Positions 27,950-36,973 of a DNA stretch of 64,000 nt are shown one piece after another (the first letter of the stretch is position 1; each line of letters opens with the position of its first letter). Below the pieces are notes generated by a model. The model worked only from the letters and a program-made list of their open reading frames with translations, was not told the origin of the DNA and did no database searches. Source of the stretch: CAYUQT01 sp964596165 (lineage in GTDB: Bacteria > Planctomycetota > Phycisphaerae > UBA1845 > JAFGLZ01); contig CAZQTW010000004.1 in the NCBI GenBank assembly GCA_964596165.1, positions 92,687 to 156,686 on the forward strand. Reading direction: 5' to 3'. A program made the position numbers and the translations under genes.

Positions 27950-29506
27950 TCAATAGGATGTTGGCTGCGCCGCTTTCCATCCCGCTTCGAGCATCGTGGT
28001 TAGCTGTTTCACCGTGGCGGCCTGCTCCGGGCGGCCGGCGAGGTTCACGTTCTCGTCCGGATCATTCTGATGATCGTACAACTCGCGGCCTTCAACCTTC
28101 CGGCTGGGTGTGTCAATCCACTCCACGTAGCGATAGCGGTCGGTCCGCATCGCGTACCCCATGAGCTTTCCACGGGGATACTGGCTGAACGCGGCCTTCT
28201 TCCAGGGGCGCTTGGGGTCTTGGAGCAGGGATGCGAAGCTGGAACCTTCGAGCCCCGGTGTCAGTGGGATACCCGCCAATTGGCACAGCGTCGGATAGAT
28301 GTCCACAAACTCGACCAAGGCGTCTGTCTTCTGACCGCGCGCCTGCTGGCCAGGCACGCAGATCATCAGCAGCGAGCGAGTAGAGGTCTCAAAGTTGGTG
28401 TGCTTGCACCACATGCCGTGCTCGCCCAACTGCCAGCCGTGATCGCCCCAGAGGATGACAATGGTCCGGTCGCGCAAGCCGAGCTTGTTCAATTCGGCCA
28501 GGACGCGTCCGATCTGCGCATCGGTGTAACTTGTGGCCGCATAGTAGCCGCGGATCAGTTCGCGCGCGACCTGATCGGAAACCGGCCCACTCTTTGGCAT
28601 GTCTTTGTATGAGCGCAACTCGCCCCAGGAACTCATGGCCGGGAGAAAGACGTCTTTCGGTGGAAACGGATTCGTGGCCAGTCGCATCTTCTCGACGTCG
28701 TACCAGTCGTAGTAGCGTTTCGGTGCGTCGAACGCCAGGTGTGGTTTTCGAAAACCAACGGCCAGGAAGAAGGGCTTGTCTTTGACACGGTTCATCACCC
28801 CGATAGCGGCGTCGGCAACCTGGCCGTCGCCCAGTGCATTATCCGGGACGTCCGGCGAAGACCATGGGGGTTTGTTTGGGCGGTCTGCGCGGGGAGGTTT
28901 ACTGCGAGGCCTGCTTTGAGCGGCCGCGGCAAGGAGTACGCGAGAGGACGTCGCATCCGAGACGGGCTGCATCGCCCCGCCCTCCGTGAAGAAATCAAGG
29001 TCCACCATGGCCAGTTGGGCTCTACCGTCCGGCTGGCCCACGCGGACCACGGCGCCGGAGAACAGGGAGGGTGCGCTCCACGACTTCGGATCGTCGAGGC
29101 CACCGTGATAGATCTTGCCGAACGACTGACAGAACCAGCCGTTCTCCTTGAAATGCTGCGGCAGCGTAACCACGTCCGGGATCGTATCGCGGAAGTGCTT
29201 GACCAGATCGTAGACCTTCGTAGTGTCCGGCCGTCGTCCGGTCAGCAGGGACGTCCGCGACGGTGAGCATACGGCCTGCTGGCAATAGGCGCGGTTGAAG
29301 AGCAATCCCTCACTGGCCAGCTTATCGATGCTCGGCGTACGAATGTCCGTTACACCGTAGCAGCCCAACTGCGGGCGCAGGTCGTCCACGGCGATGAAAA
29401 GGACGTTCATCTTGCGAGCATCGGATGGCGTAAGTGTCTCGGCACTGGCCGTGAGCGCAAGACATACAACGGCGACTCCTACGAGGAGTCTCGTGACCGT
29501 GTTCAT
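27950..29506 (-). CDS. Secreted sulfatase, iduronate-2-sulfatase-like
   Basis: A 518-residue type I sulfatase with signal peptide (MNTVTRLLVGVAVVCLALTASA). NVLFIAVDDLRPQLGCYG supplies the metal-binding Asp pair, CSPSRTSLLTG is the formylglycine motif (Cys present), and LWGDHGWQLGEHGMW the second metal site. DDLRPQLGCYG and the overall order match iduronate-2-sulfatase-like (S1_7) enzymes. It would remove sulfate from an oligosaccharide outside the cytoplasm after maturation by an anaerobic sulfatase-maturating enzyme, not present in the window. It ends 85 bp from the convergent sialidase-like gene. Confidence 0.93.
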   Translation of the reverse strand: MNTVTRLLVGVAVVCLALTASAETLTPSDARKMNVLFIAVDDLRPQLGCYGVTDIRTPSIDKLASEGLLFNRAYCQQAVCSPSRTSLLTGRRPDTTKVYDLVKHFRDTIPDVVTLPQHFKENGWFCQSFGKIYHGGLDDPKSWSAPSLFSGAVVRVGQPDGRAQLAMVDLDFFTEGGAMQPVSDATSSRVLLAAAAQSRPRSKPPRADRPNKPPWSSPDVPDNALGDGQVADAAIGVMNRVKDKPFFLAVGFRKPHLAFDAPKRYYDWYDVEKMRLATNPFPPKDVFLPAMSSWGELRSYKDMPKSGPVSDQVARELIRGYYAATSYTDAQIGRVLAELNKLGLRDRTIVILWGDHGWQLGEHGMWCKHTNFETSTRSLLMICVPGQQARGQKTDALVEFVDIYPTLCQLAGIPLTPGLEGSSFASLLQDPKRPWKKAAFSQYPRGKLMGYAMRTDRYRYVEWIDTPSRKVEGRELYDHQNDPDENVNLAGRPEQAATVKQLTTMLEAGWKAAQPTSY

Positions 29507-29515
29507 CTCAGGTCC

Positions 29516-29944
29516 TCATGTCAGGGGATTTCTCCACTTGACGCCTGGGAAGCGAGAGAAGTCGCTGTCCGTGGAGAGCAACTCACAACCATGTTCAATA
29601 GCCAGGGCTGCCAGGTGCGCGTCAGTCACCAGGTTCGCAACGGCCTGTCCTTTGACCAGCATTCTTCGGAAGACGATCCAGTGCCGCTCGGTCGCATGAA
29701 CGATGCGCGTGCAGGGCTGGTCTAACCAGCTCTGCACGCGCCGGGCCGCCTCATCGAGAGACAGGGGATGCTCGAAGACTCGCGGATTCGTGCCGATGCG
29801 GATGAACGCGCCCAGAACAGTCCAGCAAAGGCACACCGGCAGGGAACCAGACAGTTGAGCGTCCCACCATTCACGCGCCGCCGCATGGCGGGGGCTGAGT
29901 TGATCTTCAGCGTACAACAAAAGGTTGGCATCCACGAGGATCAC
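29516..29944 (-). CDS. vapC: PIN-domain ribonuclease toxin, VapC family
   Basis: A 142-residue PIN domain. The acidic metal-binding residues are seen in MILVDANLLLY (Asp5), in TDAHLAALA and in STDSDFSRFPG. GTG start at 29944 overlapping the antitoxin stop by 4 bp (GTGA), the usual toxin-antitoxin coupling. VapC toxins cut tRNA or rRNA when the antitoxin is lost. The pair sits between a sulfatase and an esterase gene, where it may stabilise this accessory region (inference). Confidence 0.88.
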   Translation of the reverse strand: MILVDANLLLYAEDQLSPRHAAAREWWDAQLSGSLPVCLCWTVLGAFIRIGTNPRVFEHPLSLDEAARRVQSWLDQPCTRIVHATERHWIVFRRMLVKGQAVANLVTDAHLAALAIEHGCELLSTDSDFSRFPGVKWRNPLT

Positions 29945-30186
29945 CGGTGGTCTTCTCCCTCGATCTGCGCCAAAAGTTCCTGGATGTTGTCCAGATTCCT
30001 CCCGGTCTTCAGGCCCATCTTGTGGGGACGGGTGCGATAGGACCGTTTTGGCGGGGGCTCCTTGATCGTCTGCAATCCGGCGCGGAGTGCCTCATTGACC
30101 ACACGGCGAAAGGGAATGCCGAGCTTTGTCGCAACCGCCTTCGCCTTCTCCAGAACATCGTCGTCTATGGTGAGCGTTGTTCTCAT
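29941..30186 (-). CDS. vapB: VapB-type antitoxin
   Basis: An 81-residue protein with a ribbon-helix-helix-like N terminus (MRTTLTIDDDVLEKAKAVA, about residues 1-40) and a basic/proline-rich tail (PPPKRSYRTRPHKMG) that would wrap around the PIN toxin. It is directly upstream of and overlaps vapC. A near-consensus promoter ends seven bases before its ATG, so its mRNA is probably leaderless, and an inverted repeat in the promoter is the likely autoregulatory operator. Confidence 0.85.
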   Translation of the reverse strand: MRTTLTIDDDVLEKAKAVATKLGIPFRRVVNEALRAGLQTIKEPPPKRSYRTRPHKMGLKTGRNLDNIQELLAQIEGEDHR

Positions 30187-30192
30187 GTTGTC

Positions 30193-30220
30193 ATCATAGC
30201 ATCACATAGGATGATGTCAA
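30193..30220 (-). promoter_or_regulatory. vapBC promoter and operator
   Basis: Minus strand: perfect TTGACA (30220-30215), 16-bp spacer, TATGAT (30198-30193; five of six). The predicted start coincides with the A of the vapB ATG at 30186. An inverted repeat CATCAT (30192-30197) and ATGATG (30211-30216), separated by 13 bp, spans both promoter elements, as expected for conditional autorepression by VapB/VapBC. Confidence 0.65.
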
Positions 30221-30292
30221 GACATCAGACTCTACTTGTCGGCCCACCCCTGGCATCGAATCCCTGTCATGAATCGTCGGTTGAAGCCCTCC

Positions 30293-31177
30293 TCATGGGG
30301 GAGACGAGGTCGTAGGGGTCTTGAGCGTCGGTGGGCCTTTGAGCCAGCCCATGGATTCCAGAAACCTGTCCGTTGCCTCAAGTGTTTGGAGGTAGTATTT
30401 GTTTCCACCCCTGCCGTAATTGAAGAATCCGTGGGGCTGGCCTTCGTAGACGTGCAGTTCGCAGCGGACGCCGGCCTTCTTCATCGATGCTTCGAAATCC
30501 TTTGCACTCTTGACAGGAATCAGTCTGTCCGCCGAGCCGAGGAAGGCGATCGCCGGCGGGGCTTGAGGGCTGACATGGTGTATCGGCGAGAACTCCCTGT
30601 AGCGATTCCCGAATCGCACGTGGGCCAGATTCCCGGGGCCTGCATCGAACACCGGATTGAACAGCACCATCGCATTCGATTTCGGCGAGACAGTCCGATC
30701 GTCCTGCGGGTCGTCCAGCCCGTCAATCATGCCGACACACGCGGCAAGATGTCCGCCGGCCGAACCGCCGGCCGAGGCGATGCGCTCCGGGTCGACGCCG
30801 AGTGCGGCCGAATGAGCGCGAACCCACCGCATGGCCGATCTGGCGTCTTGGACGCAGATCGTGGGAGGTCCTGCGGATCGTCCTGCAAGCAACCGGTACT
30901 CAACCTGGATTGCCACCATGCCGCGCGATGCCAGATACTTGCTCTGTTCGTTGAACTGTGCCGGTGAGCCGGCAACCCAGCCACCGCCGTGGAAGAAGAC
31001 GATCGCCGGCCTACGGTCGGCCGCCTTCCAATCCGGGGGCGTAAGGACCCATAGCTTCAGCTCGCGTTCTCCCACCTTTTTGTAAACATGGGCCTTACCT
31101 GCCGGCTGGGCGTCCGGTCCGGACTTTGCGGCGAGCACGGCGGCAACGCAAGCGATCATCACTTGGTGAAGGGTCAT
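30293..31177 (-). CDS. Secreted alpha/beta-hydrolase, carbohydrate-esterase-like
   Basis: A 294-residue exported esterase (MTLHQVMIACVAAVLAAKSG leader). It has the HSL/BD-FAE-type oxyanion motif VFFHGGGW, the nucleophile elbow SAGGSAGGHLA, the acid GSADRLIPV and the base His in GQPHGFFNYG. It probably removes acyl (acetyl or similar) groups from sugars before glycosidases act. It follows the sulfatase at 31174 with a 4-bp overlap, so the two are cotranslated. A truncated second copy of this esterase lies on the other side of that sulfatase (32684-32950). Confidence 0.88.
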   Translation of the reverse strand: MTLHQVMIACVAAVLAAKSGPDAQPAGKAHVYKKVGERELKLWVLTPPDWKAADRRPAIVFFHGGGWVAGSPAQFNEQSKYLASRGMVAIQVEYRLLAGRSAGPPTICVQDARSAMRWVRAHSAALGVDPERIASAGGSAGGHLAACVGMIDGLDDPQDDRTVSPKSNAMVLFNPVFDAGPGNLAHVRFGNRYREFSPIHHVSPQAPPAIAFLGSADRLIPVKSAKDFEASMKKAGVRCELHVYEGQPHGFFNYGRGGNKYYLQTLEATDRFLESMGWLKGPPTLKTPTTSSPP

Positions 31178-32667
31178 GGCTTCCCTCCCTGCAAACTCTT
31201 CGCTCCACGTCTTTCCCCTCTTCGCGTGGCCTTCTTCTCTTTATCAGGCCAAGGTGCATTGGTCTTCGGTAGTGTCTTTGCCAACTCGGCCTTGATCGAG
31301 TCATATTGAGGCTGCTTGGCAAGGTTGGTCCACTCGTACGGGTCCTTGGTTTCGTCGTAAAGCTCCTCGTCACCATTCGCATAGCGGATGTAACGCCAGC
31401 CCTCGTTGCGGACGGCATGGTTATCGAACGTATAGGTTATCAAGGCGGGCTCGGTCCATGGGGCGACGGGGTCTTTCAACAACGAACGAATGCTCCTGCC
31501 CTGGACATGCGGCGGCGTGGCCAGACCGCACAGGTCGCACAATGTCGGGTAGATGTGCATGAAATCGACGCTACGCTCGCAGACGGAATCCGGCCTGGTC
31601 AGGCCCGGCACGACCCAGATAAGCGGCGAACGCGTGGCCTCCTCCCACAGCGCGAACTTCCGCCAGTGCTCTTTCTCCCCGAGGTGCCAGCCGTGATCGC
31701 TCCAGAGACAGATGATGGTGTTGTCCTTGTGGGGGGACTTGTCAAATCCGTCGATCAAACGACCGACCATCGCATCGGTGAATGTGATCGTCGCGAGATA
31801 CGCCTGGACGGCTTCCTTCCATCGCCCCGATTTCAGAATGTCGGCGTGGTCGCCCTGAGGCTTGGCCATCGCCACGCCGGCCGGCGGGACGTCATCGAGA
31901 TCGTTTTCGAGTACCTTGGGCAGGATAATCTTGTCCAAAGGATACATCGCGTAGTACTTTTTCGGCACATCCCACGGCATGTGGGGCTTGTGCAATCCGC
32001 AGGCGAGGAAGAACGGCCGGTCGTGGGGCTGGTTCAGCCTCTTCAATACATAGCTGACCGACTGGTAGTCTTCCATGTCCGCGTCATCGCAGTTGAGCGG
32101 TTTGAATCTGATGCCGCCGACGCCGTCGTTCGGCGCGTCGCTGGTGATGTTCTTCCGTCGGCCTCTGGCTTGGCCTTTACCGGGCCCGAACAGCATGTCC
32201 TCCTCGACACCATTAGCGGGCAGATACTCATTCCAATCGCTCTCGCGGCGATAGGCCTCATGGTAGATCTTGCCGGCGCCGGCGACGTAGTAGCCGTTGT
32301 TCTTGAAATACAGCGGGAGCGTGGTCTTGTCGGCGGGAATCACCTTGCGCCAATCCACGCTGTTTTCGTATACACCCGCCACGTTTGGCCTCAGCCCCGA
32401 AAGCAAGGCTGCGCGAGAGGCATTGCAGACGGGTGCCGCACAGTAGCTGTGTGTGAAGCGAACCCCACGCATGGCGAGTCGGGCGAGGTTCGGCGTTTTC
32501 ACCTGGGTGTTTTTGCCGAGGTACCCCACCCAGTCGCGCAAATCGTCTATGGCGATGAACAGTACGTTCATTTTGCGAGTGTCGGCCGGCTTCGACGTTT
32601 CTGCGCCCGAGGCTTGGGGCAGCATGAAGGACAGAAACGCGGCAGTGAATCCTGTTCTGAAATCCAT
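31174..32667 (-). CDS. Secreted sulfatase, iduronate-2-sulfatase-like
   Basis: Start set at 32667, where MDFRTGFTAAFLSFMLPQASG gives a signal peptide; the frame is open 44 codons further but without a leader. Metal motif LFIAIDDLRDWVGYLG, formylglycine motif CNASRAALLSG with Cys present (Ala instead of Pro at +2), and LWSDHGWHLGEKEHW. It is homologous to the sulfatase at 27950. It is translationally coupled to the esterase downstream, suggesting joint removal of sulfate and acyl groups from one substrate. Confidence 0.93.
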   Translation of the reverse strand: MDFRTGFTAAFLSFMLPQASGAETSKPADTRKMNVLFIAIDDLRDWVGYLGKNTQVKTPNLARLAMRGVRFTHSYCAAPVCNASRAALLSGLRPNVAGVYENSVDWRKVIPADKTTLPLYFKNNGYYVAGAGKIYHEAYRRESDWNEYLPANGVEEDMLFGPGKGQARGRRKNITSDAPNDGVGGIRFKPLNCDDADMEDYQSVSYVLKRLNQPHDRPFFLACGLHKPHMPWDVPKKYYAMYPLDKIILPKVLENDLDDVPPAGVAMAKPQGDHADILKSGRWKEAVQAYLATITFTDAMVGRLIDGFDKSPHKDNTIICLWSDHGWHLGEKEHWRKFALWEEATRSPLIWVVPGLTRPDSVCERSVDFMHIYPTLCDLCGLATPPHVQGRSIRSLLKDPVAPWTEPALITYTFDNHAVRNEGWRYIRYANGDEELYDETKDPYEWTNLAKQPQYDSIKAELAKTLPKTNAPWPDKEKKATRRGERRGAKSLQGGKP

Positions 32668-32683
32668 GTCAAATCCTCCAGGT

Positions 32684-32950
32684 TCAGGGTGCCATGGTAG
32701 CCATCGTGAGCCTCGGCGAGCCCTTGAGCCGGCACAAGGATTCAAAAGGGGTGTCCAAGGCGAAGAGTTCCTCAAAGACACATCTGTTCCGCCTGCCATA
32801 GTTGATGAATCCGTGAGGCTGGCCTCCGTAGATGTGCGGTTTGCAACGGACGCCGGCTTTCGTCATCGCCGCTTCGAAGTCCTTCGCGGTCTGTAGGGGG
32901 ATCGACTCGTCCGCAAAGCCGTGGAAGGCGATTGTTCGGCGAAAGCTCAT
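32684..32950 (-). pseudogene. C-terminal remnant of a carbohydrate esterase
   Basis: These 88 codons align with the last third of the esterase at 30293: FHGFADESIPLQTAKDFEAA against FLGSADRLIPVKSAKDFEAS, and IYGGQPHGFINYGR against VYEGQPHGFFNYGR. The catalytic Asp and His regions are kept, while the oxyanion HGGGW and nucleophile GGSAGG parts are missing. It is therefore a 5'-deleted copy, lying immediately upstream of a sulfatase that is itself coupled to the intact esterase. Confidence 0.8.
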
Positions 32951-32985
32951 GGCCTGAGGTCCTTCCTCTGCCTGGCCGCGCGATT

Positions 32986-33954
32986 CTACGACACCTTCCC
33001 GAGTTCGCGTGTGTACTGCGTATTGGCGCTGACCTCGTCGAAGAACCAGGGGAACATACCCACGATGACCCCGTCCGTCGGCTTGATGTTTTCGAAGGCG
33101 AACGTGAATGCCGCTCGCACGGACTGCTGGTTGGAGCACAGGCGGCCGGAGCCGAGGATCTTGAAACCCAGGCAGGGCTGCTTCACCTGGCGGATCACCT
33201 GCGTCATCACCTTCGGATCATCCTTGAAGAACGGGAGGCCGAAATCGAGCGTCGGAATCACCTCGTCCTTCTTCACCGACTGGCGCGTGAGGAAGTAGAA
33301 GCAGGTCATGAAGAAATCCACTTCCCAGCCTTCGTCGGCGACGCGCTGGATGCAGTCCGGATTGTGGGCGGAGATGCCGGCCAGCACGCCGGCATCGTGA
33401 ACCGCCTTGACGTAGTCGTGTACCGAACTCGCCTTGCCTTCGGCGAACAGGCGGTCCGTCACGCCCCCATGGTGAACCAGGGCGATGGGCCCGGTCTTGT
33501 CAATCGCTTCACGAATCGTCTCACGCTGCGCATGCAAACAGATGAATTTCATCGTGCTTCCGCGCTCACGCAGCGAGCGGATGTAGGGCAGGGCCCGCTC
33601 GGGGTCCGCGAATTGGTGGGCCGTGATCCCCGCCCGCTCGCAGTCGTGAAGAAACGTCACGGTTCGCTCCGTGGTGAAGTACTCTCGCAAATGGCGGTCG
33701 GCGTGCGGGCCACTGTATGAATAACCGAGGATCGGATTCGAACCCGCCACCAGTCGGCTGATGCGGTGTCCTCCGAGTTGGAGCGAAGGCAGCGCTGCCG
33801 CCGTGGGCGACGATTCCGCGGCGCCGACGGCCCGAGGGGTTCCCACCACGGAGGCCGCGGCCAGTCCCGTCAGTTGCGCGAGGAATGCGCGGCGCCCACC
33901 GGCCGTACCGTCGTCGTTCGCGCCTGATTCGCCGGCCGTCTTCTCGATCTGCAT
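32986..33954 (-). CDS. Tat-exported TIM-barrel-like protein, function unknown
   Basis: Start set at 33954 (MQIEKTAGESG), giving a leader GGRRAFLAQLTGLAAASVVG of twin-arginine type. The mature part begins LQLGGHRISRLVAGSNPILG, as in planctomycete proteins distantly related to aldo/keto reductases, and has alternating strands such as IALVHHGGVTDRLF, AGISAHNPD and PCLGFKILGSGRL typical of a barrel. The aldo-keto reductase tetrad cannot be identified, so no reaction is assigned. It sits between an esterase remnant and a ceramidase-like gene inside the sulfatase cluster, probably in one transcript with the latter (62-bp gap). Confidence 0.6.
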   Translation of the reverse strand: MQIEKTAGESGANDDGTAGGRRAFLAQLTGLAAASVVGTPRAVGAAESSPTAAALPSLQLGGHRISRLVAGSNPILGYSYSGPHADRHLREYFTTERTVTFLHDCERAGITAHQFADPERALPYIRSLRERGSTMKFICLHAQRETIREAIDKTGPIALVHHGGVTDRLFAEGKASSVHDYVKAVHDAGVLAGISAHNPDCIQRVADEGWEVDFFMTCFYFLTRQSVKKDEVIPTLDFGLPFFKDDPKVMTQVIRQVKQPCLGFKILGSGRLCSNQQSVRAAFTFAFENIKPTDGVIVGMFPWFFDEVSANTQYTRELGKVS

Positions 33955-34016
33955 GGCTTGTCCTTTCTCAGCTCGTCTTCTTCTGTGGCCGACTTCACGG
34001 ATTGTCCCGGGGCCCT

Positions 34017-35495
34017 TTACTTTCCCGCTTTCGGTGCGGCCCACATGGCGTTGATCAGCTCGACGGTGCGACTGACCAGTGCTTGTCCGCCCTCGGGACC
34101 GATCGGGTTGCTCTGGACCACCGCGCTGTAACCCCCACCTTCGACCGCCCGTCGGGTCGGAAGGTAGCCGCCCGAGCCGCCGGTCAACTGAATGACGAAC
34201 GTTTGCAGGGCCTTGCTGAGGCCCTTCATCTGCACACCGTAGTCGGTGAACAGTTCAAACGGATTCGTGGCGATGGCGACATCGCCGATCCGCAGAACGT
34301 GCACTTCCGCGGGGATGGTGGGTTTGCTGTCCTGGTCGCGGTAACGATTGAGCGTCTCCTGGAACCACAGCCTCCGCCGCTGGTTCGCGACGGCGTCGCC
34401 CGGCGTCTTGCTCAACGTGGCGATCTCCGCCTGCGCCTCCGCCGCCTCCTTCTCCGTTACCTTGCGCACGGGCAGGTCAAGGTCCTCGACCGTGTGCTTG
34501 AAGGGGACGTCGGTGTGAATCTCGCGGCGGGCCAACTCACGGACATCGTTGACCTCGCGGACGATGCGGCGCGCGATATCCTGCGTATAGGTCAGTCCCC
34601 GCAGCTTGACCATTCGCTCTTCGGCGGCCTTGTTGTACATCCGATGCGGCGACTGATCGCCGGCGGCGCCGGGCCAGCCCAGTACGAACAGGTCCTTCGA
34701 GACGACGGCGTGCAACTGCTCCCGCACGTCGTGCCAGAAATCGGCGTTAAGGGTCGAGAGCCCCTCAACCTCCTGGGACGGACAGGCGACATTGATGCCG
34801 ACGGCGATCGCCTTGCCGGCTTGGTCCCAAAAGAAGAGCATATCCACGCCGTGGTCGCTGCCGCCCTCCAGCCCGCGGAAACTGGGGTCACTGGTGGATC
34901 CGTACATCTTCGCCGATCCGTCGGCGTAAGTCGCGCGCCGATTAAGCCCCACGACCGCGTGTCCCAAACCCCAACTGACGCCCCCCGGCCGGCGATCGTG
35001 CCACGCCTTACCGATAAGCTCCTCCAGGCGACCCAGCAGGAACGCCACATACTCGCTCGGCTGCATCACGCCTTCCTTGGGAACGGCATACTTGCCTTCT
35101 TCCGTGACCGGCGCCGTATGCGTGTGCGTGGCCGTCAGAATCACCTTACGCGGGTCGATCTCCGGCAGCGTTGCCCGAAGACGCTCGCGCAGAGGCTGTT
35201 GGACCGGCGGTCGGATCGCTACCAGATCGCAGGAGACCAGTATCGCCTGGTCCACGGCGCGGCCGTCCGACCAAGCCTCCAATGCCACGGCGGTGGCCGT
35301 GATCGGATTGTCCACGCCGCGGGACACTCGTAAGCCGAACTGTCCGTCCAGCGCGACCGGCTTGTCCGGCGTGATGCTGATGGTGGCGGTTCCGATTCGC
35401 AGCTCGGCCGCCGATACGTCGATAGCTGCCGGAGCCAACAGTGCGGCACCGATCGTGATGCTCGTGAGAAGATTCCGACGCGGGCTGTCGCTCAT
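34017..35495 (-). CDS. Secreted neutral/alkaline ceramidase-like protein
   Basis: A 492-residue exported protein (leader SDSPRRNLLTSITIGAALLAPA). The N-terminal domain has the neutral ceramidase N-terminal pattern: RIGTATISITPDKPVALDGQ, AILVSCDLVAI, TATHTHTAPV with the zinc His pair, and VGINVACPSQEVEG. Real ceramidases release fatty acid from ceramide; planctomycete genomes hold many such proteins near sulfatases and glycosidases, so the substrate may be another amide or ester. Length is shorter than full ceramidases (about 650+), lacking the C-terminal sandwich. Confidence 0.78.
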   Translation of the reverse strand: MSDSPRRNLLTSITIGAALLAPAAIDVSAAELRIGTATISITPDKPVALDGQFGLRVSRGVDNPITATAVALEAWSDGRAVDQAILVSCDLVAIRPPVQQPLRERLRATLPEIDPRKVILTATHTHTAPVTEEGKYAVPKEGVMQPSEYVAFLLGRLEELIGKAWHDRRPGGVSWGLGHAVVGLNRRATYADGSAKMYGSTSDPSFRGLEGGSDHGVDMLFFWDQAGKAIAVGINVACPSQEVEGLSTLNADFWHDVREQLHAVVSKDLFVLGWPGAAGDQSPHRMYNKAAEERMVKLRGLTYTQDIARRIVREVNDVRELARREIHTDVPFKHTVEDLDLPVRKVTEKEAAEAQAEIATLSKTPGDAVANQRRRLWFQETLNRYRDQDSKPTIPAEVHVLRIGDVAIATNPFELFTDYGVQMKGLSKALQTFVIQLTGGSGGYLPTRRAVEGGGYSAVVQSNPIGPEGGQALVSRTVELINAMWAAPKAGK

Positions 35496-35527
35496 AAATG
35501 GGTTCCTTTTCAGTTGTCCATATCCTG

Positions 35528-36973
35528 CTACTTGCGGTCCTGTTCGTTCTGCTTCCTGGGTCGTGCGGGACCGTCATCCATCCTAGCCGGATCGTAATCA
35601 GGATTCGACGAAGGCAGTTGTGCGCCGACCTCGTTGCGCCAGGCGGCCAGTCGGGAACGGAGCTGCTCGGCCTTCTCGGGCATCTTCGCGGCAAGGTCCT
35701 CCTTCTCGCCGATGTCGTTCTTGAGGTCATAGAGCTCGATGTGATTGTCCTCGAAAAACTCGATTAGCCGGAAATCGCCCCGGCGAATCGCACTATAGGG
35801 GGTCGCGCCGCCGGGGTGATAGTGGGGGTAGTGCCAGTAGATCGCGTCGCGACGAAGCGATCCTGACTGCCTGAGCAACGGTACCAGGCTCTCACCGTCA
35901 ACCGCGCGCTGCGAGTCGTCCTTCGCGCCGGCCATCGCCAACAGGGTCGGGAAGAAGTCCGTGCTAATGACGGGAACATCACACGTGCTGCCCGGCCGCG
36001 TGACGCCGGGCCACCGGATGATGAGCGGGACGCGCACGCCGCCTTCGTAGGCGGATCCCTTTCCGGCTCGTAACGGCACGTTCGACGTCGAGCGGAGCAA
36101 TCCGCCGTTGTCGGAGGTGAAGAAGAGGATCGTGTTCTCGCTCAGCTTCAGTGCCTCGAGCTTCTTCATGATGCGCCCCACGCTGTCGTCCACACTCTCC
36201 ACGAGCCCGGCGTACACAGGGTGCTGATGCGGTGCGTCCGGCCGGATCTTCTTCTTGTACTTCTCGATCACTTCCGGTTTGGCCATGAGGGGGGTGTGAA
36301 CGGCGTAGTGGGGCAGATAAAGGAAGAAGGGGCGGTCCTGGTTTCGTTCGATGAACGTCAAGGCCTCCGTCGTCAGGCGGTCGCTGAGGAACTCGCCCGC
36401 GGGTCCCTCCGGCAACGTCGGAATCCGATACGGCGCGAAGTAGCTGAGCGGAGAACCTTTGTCGGTGCCGCCGATGTTCAGATCGAAGCCGTGTCTGTCG
36501 GGGTAAAACTTCTCACCACCCAGATGCCATTTGCCAATGCTCGCCGTGGCGTAACCGGCCTTCCTGAGCGCGTCGGCGATGGTTGTCTCCTCCGGGGAAA
36601 GATACATGGTCCAATCCGGCACCCGGAGCTTGGCGTGTGGCCGCACATGCCCCGTGATCCAGTCCGTGATGTGCAGCCGAGCCGGGTACTTCCCGGTCAG
36701 GACGGCCGCACGGGTGGGCGAGCAGACCGTGCAGGCCGAGTAGGCTTGGGTAAACCGCATTCCCTGCGACGCCAGCCGGTCGATATGGGGTGTTTCATAG
36801 AACGTCGATCCCATGCAGCCAAGGTCGGTCCAACCCATGTCGTCAACGAGAACGAAGATGAGGTTGGGTTTCGTGACGCCCGTTTCGGCGGCGAACCCCG
36901 ACGTGCCGATTAGCGCGAGGGCGCCGACAACGTGGCCGAGTGAAATGAAAGCCCTTCCCATGCTAGTCGGCAT
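35528..36973 (-). CDS. Secreted sulfatase, arylsulfatase A type
   Basis: Start placed at 36973 (MPTSMGRAFISLGHVVGALAL), behind an AAAGG on the minus strand, overlapping the upstream sulfatase by 11 bp; ATG 36961 is the alternative. Motifs: NLIFVLVDDMGWTDLGCMG, formylglycine CSPTRAAVLTGKYPARLHITDW, GKWHLGG and FTSDNGGL. RLHITDW is typical of N-acetylglucosamine/galactosamine-6-sulfatase-like enzymes. The C-terminal end is polar (NPDYDPARMDDGPARPRKQ). It is the middle gene of three consecutive sulfatases on this strand. Confidence 0.93.
   Translation of the reverse strand: MPTSMGRAFISLGHVVGALALIGTSGFAAETGVTKPNLIFVLVDDMGWTDLGCMGSTFYETPHIDRLASQGMRFTQAYSACTVCSPTRAAVLTGKYPARLHITDWITGHVRPHAKLRVPDWTMYLSPEETTIADALRKAGYATASIGKWHLGGEKFYPDRHGFDLNIGGTDKGSPLSYFAPYRIPTLPEGPAGEFLSDRLTTEALTFIERNQDRPFFLYLPHYAVHTPLMAKPEVIEKYKKKIRPDAPHQHPVYAGLVESVDDSVGRIMKKLEALKLSENTILFFTSDNGGLLRSTSNVPLRAGKGSAYEGGVRVPLIIRWPGVTRPGSTCDVPVISTDFFPTLLAMAGAKDDSQRAVDGESLVPLLRQSGSLRRDAIYWHYPHYHPGGATPYSAIRRGDFRLIEFFEDNHIELYDLKNDIGEKEDLAAKMPEKAEQLRSRLAAWRNEVGAQLPSSNPDYDPARMDDGPARPRKQNEQDRK

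Noticed and set aside
31306..32700. 464-codon open frame on the plus strand
   Set aside because: Mirror frame of the sulfatase at 31174-32667, without motifs.
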